DNA of 64,000 nt, from positions 88,034,743 to 88,098,742 of the forward strand of contig NC_133770.1 in the NCBI RefSeq assembly GCF_003597395.2, in the 5' to 3' direction. This DNA is from Chelonoidis abingdonii (Eukaryota > Chordata > Testudines > Testudinidae). Positions 33,804 through 42,969 of the stretch are shown here, piece after piece; the first letter of the stretch is position 1; each line of letters opens with the position of its first letter. The notes beneath the pieces are model-generated. The model worked only from the letters and a program-made list of their open reading frames with translations, was not told where the DNA came from and ran no database searches. A program made the position numbers and the translations under genes.

Positions 33804-34581
33804 GTGCCAGAATATTCTTGTAAGGTGAAGGCTGCTCACAAAAACCTACTCACCTGCTACGCAGCTTACTACAACCCTCTGTTAAGTCCTGAAGAACTAA
33901 ATCTTACAGTTGGACATCGAGTGGGAAATCCTGGGGTCCCATTTTTTTCCCAAAACCAACTAGAGTATATTTTGCTGAAAGATATCGGTTCCACAAATAT
34001 GGATGACAAAAAGAAGTTATGAAAACAGTGTATGTAATTTTGCGTAGCATTTTTAAAAAAAAAGCTAGCAGAACTATTGTTGAATTTAAAGAAGCTGTTT
34101 AATGATGCCCTCTGCGTGACAGGTTAGTGTGTGGCTTTTTACAGTGAAAGCTTATACCGGAGAGCGGCGTACTGAACCGAGGCCTCAGCTTACATTACAG
34201 GAAGGCTGATTGAGTATATTGCTGTCTCCAGTAGCAACTGGCTAGAAGGGAGCCACAATACATCGGTGAGCATTCCCTTAGGGTGCAAAAAGTGTCACAT
34301 ATATATCCTACCCACAAAACGATGTGCAGAGTCAGAGAAATGTTACCGCTGTTGGAATAAGCCAGGTCACGCAGGCGGTCACCAGGCATCAGAATGCTGG
34401 TGTAAGGACCTGGTGTGTCGACACTGTGGCAAAAAGGGACACATTGAGTGTGCCTGTAAACAAAAGAAAAAGAGGCCTGTGGTCTGGCCGACAAAAAGAG
34501 GAACCCTGCATACCCTAGAGCAGACCCAGGAATATCAAGGTGACACCTCATCGCATGCCCCCAAGGATATAACAATTGTGT
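33804..34581 (+). pseudogene. Gypsy-like gag remnant with two zinc knuckles
   Basis: The frame at 34266-34595 (109 codons) contains two knuckles. The first has Cys at 34341 and 34350, His at 34380 and Cys at 34395 (C-X2-C-X9-H-X4-C, wider than the standard X4). The second, CRHCGKKGHIECAC, is a standard C-X2-C-X4-H-X4-C, followed by a basic KQKKKRP tail. Knuckles of this kind bind the RNA genome in Gag. An upstream frame (33804-34022) may be an earlier part of gag. Frames are broken and a TIR element begins at 34582. Confidence 0.7.
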
Positions 34582-34932
34582 CAGTGGTAGATTAGCCACT
34601 GGACCAACAGGGCCTGTGCCCAGGGGCCCTGGAAAAATGGGCACACTTGCTCCACTGCAGGAGCACCAGGCAGGCAGAGTAGGTCAGGGTGCAGGGGTTT
34701 GCCCTCCTCTGTCCACCTGGCATGCCAATCAGGGAGTAGGGCCTTGCTTCCATGCCCCGACCCCACTCCCTGGCAGGAGCACTGTACAGACAGGGCAACC
34801 CCCCACATCCTAACCCCATTTCCCTGGCAGGAGCCTGGAAAATGGGGTTGGGAGGACTGCAGGCAGAAGGGTTGGGGAGGGGCTCCCACTTGCTCTGACC
34901 CAGGAGCCCCATCAAATCTTAATCTGCCCCTG
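34582..34932. mobile_element. hAT-like TIR element after gag
   Basis: It starts CAGTGGTAGATTAG and ends CTTAATCTGCCCCTG, an inverted pair. Flanks are AATTGTGT and CATGGGGT, matching at 5 of 8 positions, so the duplication is weak. The GC-rich interior gives several overlapping chance frames (for example 34699-34974 plus and 34592-34915 minus) that I do not count as genes. Confidence 0.65.
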
Positions 34933-34994
34933 CATGGGGTTTTCTTGGCAGCCAGGAGAGGACATTCACATTAGGGTGTTAATGGGTTTTAGTG

Positions 34995-35860
34995 AGCCTC
35001 CCCTGCTTCAAATCTGGGACTCAAGACCCATTATACTGACTAGTCTCAATTGTTGCCTGGAGAAAGTATCAGGAAACTGCACAAATGCATCTTGGCAGGT
35101 GAATATCTGGTATATAGGGGAAATGGTGCCCCCAGGGCAGTGAATGTACTAAAAACAACTAAAGTTCAATTACATTATCAGCGTCTGACTCATTTTCTTA
35201 ACATCTCTGCCCAATTAAGTGCATATATTACAAAATGTCTGGGTAACATTACATTTTGAAATAATTACCACTGAATCGGATGTGCAGAAATCAAGACGAC
35301 ACCCATTAAATGGACCACATGTGGCAAAACTGGATCCTCAGGAACAAGTGCTTATATCACCAATACAATCTCTAAAGCAAATTGAGCTGGACCTCACCAG
35401 ATTTAAATGTGTTCAAGGTGGTGCCTCAATGCACCTCATATGTACAAACTCTCCATTAGTGGTGGGCAGCATAGTTTAAAGTATGGTATTTTGAACAATC
35501 CATAAGGAAAAGGAGCCCAAGGGGTATATTGGAAACTGTTTTGGGTGGAACTGGATTAGGAGTTGGAATACTGGATGCTACTAACAGAGGTATTGGCAAA
35601 CAAACTAAGTTAGGTTACAGCTGAAATACAAGAATTGGGAAAGCCCATCAGTGCATCCTTGTCAAAATTAGGAATAGGTCAAAAATTATTTTCTAAATTA
35701 CTGCCAGTATGGCAACAGCAAGGTGAAAGGGATTTGTTACTTTTATCAGGGACTGATAAAGAATTATTTTGTAATATTTTAGTAAAATGACTGGTTAAAG
35801 TATAGCTAAGTAGGACTCAAGTTCCATTGTATAAACTGAGGTCCAAGAATGAGACCAGCA
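34995..35860 (+). pseudogene. Env-like remnant, surface and transmembrane parts
   Basis: Open stretches at 35050-35259 and 35219-35479 overlap in two frames and include ISAQLSAYITKC and QIELDLTRF. A glycine-rich hydrophobic block follows at about 35530-35575, then a helix-rich stretch to about 35790. This arrangement resembles the transmembrane subunit of a retroviral envelope. No intact cleavage site or full frame remains. Env identity is inferred from order after integrase and from the membrane anchor at 36360-36420. Confidence 0.5.
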
Positions 35861-36025
35861 GAGAAAGAAAGGAAAAGGAAAAGTAGTAAAAGGAGGAAAG
35901 AACTGGAAGAAAAAGAAGAACTCACCTCCAAGACAGCCTAAGAGCAGAGCTCCTAAAATCCTATGCACAAATCTGATCAGCAGCAACCAGAACCCAGGTT
36001 ATACCAACCTTGCCTGGCCAACAGG

Positions 36026-36328
36026 CACAGGTGGCTCTATGTATTTTGCCGCCCCAAGCACAGCAGTCAGGCAGCTTTTGGCAGCATGCCTGCAGGAGGT
36101 CCGCTGGTAACGTGGATTTGGCGGCAAGCCTGCGGGAGGTCCGCTGGTCCCGCGGCTTCAGCATATCCGCCGCCAAATTACCACTGAAACCACGGGACCG
36201 GCGGACCTCCTGCAGGCATGCCCCCAAAGGCAGCCTGACTGCCAACCTCACAGCAACTGGCAGGCCGCCCCCTACGGCGTGCCACCCCAGGCACTCACTT
36301 GCTGCACTGGTGCCTGGAGCCACCCCTG
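36026..36328. mobile_element. hAT-like DNA transposon with internal palindrome
   Basis: It starts CACAGGTGGCTCTA and ends TGGAGCCACCCCTG and is flanked on both sides by CCAACAGG (36018-36025 and 36329-36336), a perfect 8-bp duplication. The middle contains inverted copies of the GCCTGCGGGAGGTCCGCTGG type, as in 1-210. It interrupts the env remnant. The 162-aa frame at 36010-36498 runs across it and is not a gene. Confidence 0.93.
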
Positions 36329-36500
36329 CCAACAGGGAAAGTCCAGCTGCATGCTCAGAATTGGTGAGCATAGGATTGTTAAGCTTAGTGTGTGTGTTCT
36401 GCTTGGTGATTGTTCATAAAGAGAGGTTAAGGAAATTACTGTGTAAGGCTCTTCCACTGGTAAAAGGTCCTGCAAACCTGCAGGAGAGTACACCCTGAGC
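36329..36500 (+). pseudogene. Env C-terminal remnant with membrane anchor
   Basis: After the hAT element the plus frame continues with a hydrophobic run IGLLSLVCVFCLVIV (about 36369-36413), then a basic HKERLRKLL stretch and a stop at about 36496. A single anchor followed by a short basic tail is what the end of an envelope protein looks like. The fragment is too short for more certainty. Confidence 0.45.
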
Positions 36501-36539
36501 CTTGGGAACGGGTGATGCCCTAGTGAGTGCAGGAAATAT

Positions 36540-36800
36540 GCCTGAGTACAGCCCTGAAAAGATGATTAAGGCCAATGTTTTTTAAAATGTCCACTAATTT
36601 TGTTTGAGTTTGGCCTCTGGTGTACCTCCCAGAGGTACCCAGAGCTGTGAGACACCTCGCTACAACCTGCCCTTAGCTTCTGATAGTCTTGTCTGTACCT
36701 ACCAAGGTGTCAGTCCCCTAACTTTCCCAGCCACGGGCAACACATTCACTCCCCACTCAGCCCATGCAGGCTCTGCTGTCCCTCCTGCAAGCTAGAGATA
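36540..36800 (+). repeat. LTR-like repeat fragment shared with 42970-43240
   Basis: GATTAAGGCCAA, ATGTCCACTAATTTTGTTTG, CCTCCCAGAGGTAC and CTCCTGCAAGCTAG recur in the same order at 42990-43220. The copy here stops where CR1 begins. It may be part of an LTR, but no ends are visible. Confidence 0.6.
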
Positions 36801-37327
36801 GACACTGGTGAGACCTCAGCTGGACTATTCTGTGCCCAGTTCTAGATCCCACACTTCTAGAAAGATGTGAACAAATTGCAGAGTCCACAGGAGAACAACA
36901 TAAATCATAACATCTTTAGAAAACCTGACCTTTGAGGAAAGGTTAAAAAACTGGGCATGTTTGGTCTTGAGAAAGGAAGACTGAGGGGGCCTGAAAACAG
37001 TCTTCAAATATGTTAAGGCTGTTATAAGGAGGACAGCGATCAGTCTCTCTCCATTTCGCCTGAATGTAGAACAAAAAAAGTCATGTGCTTAATCTGCATC
37101 AAGGGAGATTCAGGTAAAATAGTAGGAAAATCTTTCCATCTATGAAGGTAATTACATCCTGGAATAGGCTTATATGGGAGACTGTGGAATCCCTGTCACT
37201 GGAGGTTTTTAAGAATAGGTTGTACAAACAGCAGTCAGGGATGGCCCAGTTATACTTGGTCCTGCCTCAGCACAGGGGGCTGAACTAGATGATCTCTCAA
37301 GGTCCCTTCAGTCCTATATTTTTAAGA
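36801..37327 (+). mobile_element. CR1 LINE 3' end
   Basis: It includes the C-terminal RT region (TGAGACCTCAGCTGGACTA, GAAAGGTTAAAAAACTGG, TTGAGAAAGGAAGACTGAGG) and a 3' UTR that closes with CTCAAGGTCCCTTCAGTCCTA. Stops are frequent. It is 5'-truncated at about 36801, next to the LTR-like fragment. Confidence 0.85.
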
Positions 37328-38030
37328 TTTACTAACTTCTCAAGCAGCATTTTTCTTAACTTACCTATCCGGAAATTTGAATTTTTATTGATGGAAATAT
37401 TTTTTTATCGGTTTCTGTGAGTATGATGAAATTGACACTTACCAATAAAAACTTAATCCTTCCAAACCCATTTATAGGATGGACAGTATCCTGGAATGCA
37501 GGAATTTCAGAAGGGATGTAGGATGGATAACCAGCTGAATGCAAGCTCTCAATGTGTGGGGGCGGGGAGGGTTAAGATAGACAACACAATTTCTAGCAGT
37601 ATAAGCAGGCGTATATCAAACAGAATTAAGGAAGTTGTATTAACTCTCTGTACAATTCAGTGAGATCATTGCAGAAGTACAGTGCCCACACTTCGAAAAT
37701 CAAAATTTTGACAAATTGCTATATTACACACATATTTACACACATGCATACACTCATACATATGTCCACACATACGTTTCAAGATAAGCATCACCAGTGT
37801 GGCAACAAGCTTTCAGTAATAACCTTAGATGAGGTTCTTTAGTGAACTAGAATGTAAGTACCAGATCCAAGGGATCCCTGTAAACTATATGTACCCCATT
37901 GCTTTCTGCCAGTTGGCATTCATTGGTCCTTAGGTCACCGTATCCAATTTGATATATATATAGACCCTGATTTTCAGTCAGTGTAGGCTTGTGTGCTCAT
38001 TAGTGGACTCTTTGAAAATTGGGCCTAGAT
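37328..38030. other. Unassigned AT-rich sequence
   Basis: No gene. It includes a degenerate ACACATA-type low-complexity stretch at about 37728-37785. Confidence 0.45.
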
Positions 38031-39290
38031 GCACAGAAGAAAACACGTGCAGTGTGTAATAAGTCAGAGTTAGAAAGGATGGGTGGTGCGGAAAGCTAAA
38101 ATGCAAAACTCTAATCTCTTATAGAGCTACTCTGGATTACTCCAGGGCAAGAGAGATTAGAATTTGGCCCAGACTATTTAGCATTGGGATGCTACCTGGT
38201 AATAGGATACGGAGCCTTTCACCCCTTACTTGTACAAGTCAATCCCAGGTCCATAACAGCAACACCATGGATGTTAAAAAGACCACTACCAAGTAATTTA
38301 GGCCCCCAAATCTAGGCTTTGTTTAGAAAAAACAAACAACAAAAAGCTAAAAATCTTCATCTATATTTGTTAAAAATCAATCACATACACAGACAACGCA
38401 ACCATGATTGTTTCACTTTTACCTCCTTTTTGCCCCACATTTCTTACTAGTGGGCAGCTAGAAAATATAAAAATCATTCCTGACAAAGTTGGCAGATGAG
38501 ACAAAATGTGGTAAGTAATGAGGAACGGTCAGTTCTACAGAGTGATCAATGGTATGGTGGGATCATTTGAACACTGGGTTTTTAATAAAGCCAAATGCTA
38601 GATCATACATCTAGGAACAAAGGATGTAGGTCATACTTGTGTAGGCATTTCAGAATTCCAAGTTTTTATATAGAATTTCAATAGATAATAGCAATGTTTA
38701 CTTATAAGAATAATTCAATTGTTATTAAATTTTCAGGAGGTATACAAAATTATGGTGCTTAGGCTATATACATACATACACACACACACACTTAATTCCC
38801 AGTTGGAGAAATTGTGGGGGCAGGGGGGTGTCAGACAAAAGGAGACATCAGGTAATTATTAAGCAACAGTAGAAACTAAGATCCAAAAAGTTAGATCTTC
38901 AGACCATTAACACACAAATTGTCAACATCACATTCAAAATATACAAAATAAATATCCTTAAGTCAAACTAGTGAAGAGGGCTTTAAACTATGTTCAAACA
39001 GGACAGGTGACAAAAGCCTACAACAAGCAGGTATTTAAAAAAGGCAACCCTAACAGAAAGCTGCAAATTGGAGGGGAAAGGGAAAATTGCAGTAGGGTCA
39101 TAAGAGCCACGAGATGGAATCATCAGTGGAGGAATCTGCCTAACATCTCAGATGACTACACACAAATTCAAGGAGTATGGGGAATAAACAGGAGGAGCTG
39201 GAAGTATTAGTAGATAAGCTAAATTATTACTTAATTGGCATCACAGGGTCTTGGTGGGGTAATTCTTATGAAGGCAATGTTGGTGTAGAA
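38030..39290 (+). repeat. Duplicated segment, copy 2 (empty of insertions)
   Basis: It aligns with 26810-30175 in the same orientation, about 11 kb away, without the hAT element (empty site near 38243) and without the nested LTRs (empty site near 38558). The aligned part runs into CR1 endonuclease sequence (CTTAATTGGCATCACAGGG at about 39230), which continues as the CR1 at 39060-40770. A (CA) run near 38762-38790 is private to this copy. Confidence 0.85.
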
Positions 39291-40770
39291 GCCCAAGGTA
39301 TAGCTTGTTCAGAAAGGACAAGCAGAGAAAAAGGGAGGTCTTGCATTATACATCAAGTATATATGCTCTTGATCTGAAGTCCAGAGGGAGGTGAGATGAA
39401 GACCAGTTGAAAGACTGTGGGTGAAGAAAAAAGGGAAAAAAACCTGGGGAGATCTAATATAGACCACTAAATCAGAAGGGTGAATGAGGCATTTTTAGAA
39501 CCAACATAAATATCCAAAAAAAACCCCACAAGACCTGATAGTAAATGGGGACTTTAAACTACCCATATGTGTTTTTCAAATAACATTGCAAAACACAAAG
39601 TGTCCAGTAAGTTCTAGGAATGTATTGAGGACAAAAAAAATTGTTTTGGAAAGTGGAGGAAGTAACCAAGGGGGTCAGCCAGGCATATAGTGATAAAATC
39701 AGAATGGCTAAAGCACAGACTAGTTATGCCTAGCAAGACAGGCAAAACGAAGAGGTTCTTTAAATGCTTTAAGATCAAGAGAAAGACAAAGGAAAGTGTA
39801 GATCCTCTAAACAGCCAGAAAGGCGACCGAATAACTGATGACATTGATAAGGCTGAGGTTTGCAATGCTTATTTTGCTTCAGTCCTCACTAAAAAGGTAA
39901 ATGGCTTCCAGATAATTAATATGAACAACAAAGAGGAAGAGATGCAGGCCAAAATAGAGGAAAAAAACTGGTGGAAGAGTAGTTAGATAAGTTAGATGCA
40001 TTCAAATTGGCAGGGCCTGATGAAAGGCACCCTAGGGTAGTTAAGGAACTTGCTGAAACAATTATGGAACCATTAGCAATTATCTTTGAGAACTCATGGA
40101 GACCGGGTGAGGTCTCAGAGGACTGGAGAAGAGCAAACATAGTGCTCATCTTTAGAAAGGAGAACAAAAATGACCCAGGGAATTATACACCTGTCAGCCT
40201 AAGTTCGATACCACGAAAGATATTGGAATACATTATTAAACAATCAGTTTGTAAGCACCTAGAGGATAATGGGATTATAAGTAATAGCCAAAATAAATTA
40301 GTCAAGAACAAGTCATGCCAAACCAATCTAATTTCTTTTCTTTGCTTAGTCAATGGGTGCAGAAGAAGCACACAATATAGCTTGAATTTAGTAAGGCTTT
40401 TGCTATAGTCCCACAGCATTCTCAAAAGCACACTCGGGAAATGTGGTCTAGACAAAATTACTATAATGTTAGTGCACAACAGCTTGAAAGACCATACTCA
40501 AAGAGTAGTTATCAGTGGTTCGCTGTCAAACTAAAAGGACATATCTAGTGTGGTCCCACAGTGGTCAGTCCTGGGTCTGGCACCATTCAATACCTGAGTC
40601 TGATACCATTTTCATTAATGACCCCGTACGCAGGAGAGGAGTGTGTGCTTATAAAATTTGTGGACGACACCAACCTTGGAGGCATTGTTATCCTTTGGAT
40701 GCCAGGATTAGAATTCAAAACAGCCTTGACAAATTGGTGTCTCCTTACCTAGGGAGAGAGGGAGGCTAAT
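39060..40770 (+). mobile_element. CR1 LINE, endonuclease to reverse transcriptase
   Basis: CR1 ORF2 sequence from the endonuclease (a YLIGITGSWW stretch at about 39219-39249) through the RT palm. The 3' end is missing: homology fades near 40770, soon after the catalytic box. A more diverged CR1 RT fragment lies just upstream at about 38460-38660. Frames are broken many times. Confidence 0.8.
39690..40770 (+). pseudogene. CR1 reverse transcriptase remnant
   Basis: Open frames at 39690-39986 and 40007-40408 (98 and 133 codons) encode the linker and the start of the RT, with EDWRRANIV, NYTPVSLSSIPRK and a NKSCQTNLISF block. The catalytic box reads FVDDT at 40657-40671. The end of the protein is missing. 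The 133-codon frame is the longest well-matched coding stretch in the window but lacks the active site. Confidence 0.82.
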
Positions 40771-41247
40771 GGACTTTTGAAGTGCTGGCCCCAAACTATT
40801 GCCTAAGAAAGTACTATGCAACTGTTGTGTGACAGAGGATGAACTATTTGAACAGGCCTGATGAGTAAAGATGAAGGCACCTAATTTTACCACTCAAGGA
40901 AATGAAGGGGCTGATTCTCTGATAGTGCTACATTATAATTATACAGGAAAATGTATTCTAAGAGAAAAGTCAACTGGGCATATAGACTTAATGAATATTG
41001 TATTTCTATTCATATGTAGTGGAACCGCCCAGGGGAACTTTATGGTATTGAGAGACCAATGGAAAAATAAATTTCAACCATATGTACTGGTTTTTGTTTG
41101 TTTTTTTAAAGCACCAGCCTAATTCCTTGTCATCTGTAAACTGGAATAGTTTACAAACTAAACATTTTTATGACTGCAAAGAGAATTTTGAGCCTGTCAT
41201 ACACAAATTGGTTTCCTAGGGAAGATATGTTCGTTGCCTTTTAGTTT
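40771..41247. other. Unassigned sequence
   Basis: No gene or clear element. CTTTTAGTTT at 41238-41247 is the left copy of the target duplication of the next element. Confidence 0.45.
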
Positions 41248-41440
41248 CAAGTATCAGAGGGGTAGCCATGTTAGTCTGGATCTGTAAAAGCAGCAAAGAG
41301 TCCTGTGGCACCTTATAGACTAACAGACGTATTGGAGCATGAGCTTTCGTGGGCATCCAATGAAGTGGGTATTCACCTACGAAAGCTCATGCTCCAAAAC
41401 GTCTGTTAGTCTATAAGGTGCCACAGGACTCTTTGCTGCT
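41248..41440. mobile_element. Head-to-head pair of Penelope-like repeats with a hammerhead-like motif
   Basis: The left arm (41248-41355) is the repeat in minus orientation; the right arm (41357-41440) is the same repeat in plus orientation. The two share GTCTATAAGGTGCCACAGGA and GAGCATGAGCTTTCGTG as inverted copies. CTTTTAGTTT at 41238-41247 recurs at 41439-41448, a roughly 10-bp duplication. I recognise the sequence as a very abundant turtle repeat and infer a Penelope-like origin from its inverted structure and hammerhead-like motif. No reverse transcriptase is present. Confidence 0.65.
41357..41394 (+). ncRNA. Degenerate hammerhead ribozyme motif
   Basis: Arranged as in a minimal hammerhead: a core box CCAATGA (41357-41363; consensus CTGATGA), stem-loop II AGTGGGTATTCACCTAC (41364-41380, one mismatch), GAAA (41381-41384), stem III GC-TCAT-GC (41385-41392) and the TC before the expected cut (41393-41394). 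Two core substitutions make activity unlikely. I see no clear stem I. Hammerhead motifs are known in Penelope-like elements. Confidence 0.5.
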
Positions 41441-41448
41441 TTTAGTTT

Positions 41449-42049
41449 GTTAGCCATAGCCATTCAGAGGTATTTCACTCTGATTAAGAGGCCTTATAAT
41501 GCAAATAAAAACACAGGTTCTTCCTTCTTATTGATATATGCTGGCTTATTTCATTTCCACGAGTACCTTACCAGTTCTATATTGTGCTGAGTTTAAGCAA
41601 TGCTAACAGAGCCAACCAGTTTCTGTGCAGCGGAAAGCATAGGATGAGATGCCTACTTAGTCTTTTAGCCATCTGATGACAGCTCATGTCTATGTGCTTC
41701 TCAAGCAGTATATCCCAAATCAGTCTATCTTTAGAGGACAGCAAAGAGGTGTAAGACCATCAGGTAATTCTTTGTGCCTTGTGCACAGTGCAGTTGCATA
41801 CTGCTGAAACAAGATCATTTATCCATATGTTCAAACAACCACTCCCTGAACCACAGAAACTGAATATGAAGTCCAAGAAGAACCTGCTGTTGCTCACATG
41901 CTCCTCCTTTTGTTGTCAAATTCAGTGAAACTTAGTATTCAACTCACAGGTTGGGGTTGATTGAGAGTTAAGCATCCTAGCCCAACCTGTATTACGAGAT
42001 GAAAGGCTGGAAAATTTATCATGTTTCAGAAGATCAGAGATATAACTAG
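41449..42049. other. Unassigned sequence
   Basis: No gene or repeat ends recognised between the Penelope-like pair and the foldback element. Confidence 0.45.
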
Positions 42050-42935
42050 ATATTTTAGCACCTGGGGCAAGCAATCATATTTGCACCCCCTAGAGGCAAT
42101 GTTTGGGGGGGCATGACGTGCTCCCCCAAGATTTCTGCCTTCCATTAAGCACAGAGGTTTTAGGGCTCACCCCACATTTGAAACCTGATGCTTCCTACCA
42201 GGAACTGGTGATAAAAGCTGATGGGAGTTGCCCAGGCGCCTGGCTCTCCGCGCTGTGGGAGCCAGGGTGCTGGCTGGCTGTCTGGCAGCTTTCCCTGTCC
42301 TGCTCCCTGAGCCTTGCCCCCTTGCATGGCCGGACATGCCCCAGGCAGGGCTGGCTGCATAGTTCCCAGCTGCAATCCAGAAAGATCGCGGATTCTGCTG
42401 GCAATGCCCACCACAAGCCAGCCCCTGATCACAGAGCTCAACTGCCATGAGATGCTCCGTGAGACATTTGTCACCACTACAGAGCAGCAGCAGCAGCAGC
42501 GCCAGGAGCACCAGGGAGCAGCAAGTGAGTGCCTCAGGGAGCATCTTCTGACGATCAGGTTCCGGAGGCAGAGGCCAGCTTCAGGGAGTATCACCAGTTG
42601 GTGTCAGGCTCCTGCAGGGAAGAGGCAAGAGTGTGCCGGGGAACATCTCAGAACTATGCCTGCCACCCACCTGGCCTGGGAAGCACCTGGCTGTGCTGAA
42701 GTGACCTGGTTCAAGGAGCAGGACATGGAGGGCTGCCAGACAGATAGCTCCCCTGCTCCCACAGCATGGAGAGACAGGGAACTGAGTGGGCCGGGCAGCT
42801 CCCACCAGCTTCAGATCCACCAGTTCCTGGCAGGAGGCGATGGTTTCAAACTGTGGGGCATGCCCTAAGCCTCTGTGCTGAATGAAAGGCAGAAATCGGG
42901 GCAGGGGCATGTGACCCTCACAACACTCCTTTTCT
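42050..42935. mobile_element. Large foldback (inverted-repeat) element
   Basis: The arms 42130-42366 and 42650-42897 are inverted copies at roughly 75-80% identity by eye, for example GCACAGAGG at 42149 with CCTCTGTGC at 42871, and CCAGGAACTGG at 42199 with CCAGTTCCTGG at 42819. The middle holds a (CAG)5 run (42484-42499). Exact ends and target duplication were not found. Open frames up to 184 codons (42314-42868) arise from the GC-rich arms and have no domain. Confidence 0.65.
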
Positions 42936-42969
42936 CTCCCCCCAGCAGCTGTGTCTCTCACCCTGCCCT

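Larger units (their letters stand above)
33306..34990 (+). mobile_element. Gypsy-like 5' unit: LTR end, primer site and gag
   Basis: An LTR-like 3' end contains AATAAA at 33357-33362 and closes with GGATATAACA at about 33438. Two bases later comes TGGCAACGAGGATGG (33441-33455), placed and shaped like a tRNA primer-binding site. A leader and a gag-like region with two zinc knuckles follow. This order matches the 5' end of a Ty3/Gypsy element rather than the surrounding env. The LTR start and the downstream end of the unit are uncertain. Confidence 0.6.
30521..36500 (+). mobile_element. Endogenous retrovirus remnant, pol-env part, heavily interrupted
   Basis: Retroviral domains occur in the order RNase H (30521-31190), integrase (32066-33060), then env-like parts (about 33080-33305, 34995-35860 and 36329-36500). 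Separating them are a family A solo LTR (31196-32060), a Gypsy-like LTR/gag unit (about 33306-34990) with its own TIR insertion, and a hAT element (36026-36328). I found no gag, protease or RT of this retrovirus and neither of its LTRs. All frames are broken. The genus-level affinity is unclear to me. Confidence 0.72.

Noticed and set aside
36010..36498. 162-codon frame across the hAT element at 36026-36328
   Set aside because: The frame exists only because the transposon happens to be open; the two flanks belong to a retroviral env remnant.
42484..42499. Expanded CAG triplet tract
   Set aside because: Only five units and inside a repeat; no coding context.
42314..42868. 184-codon frame, the longest in the window without gaps
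   Set aside because: It spans both arms of a foldback repeat, is matched by equally long antisense frames and has no domain; GC-rich composition explains its openness.
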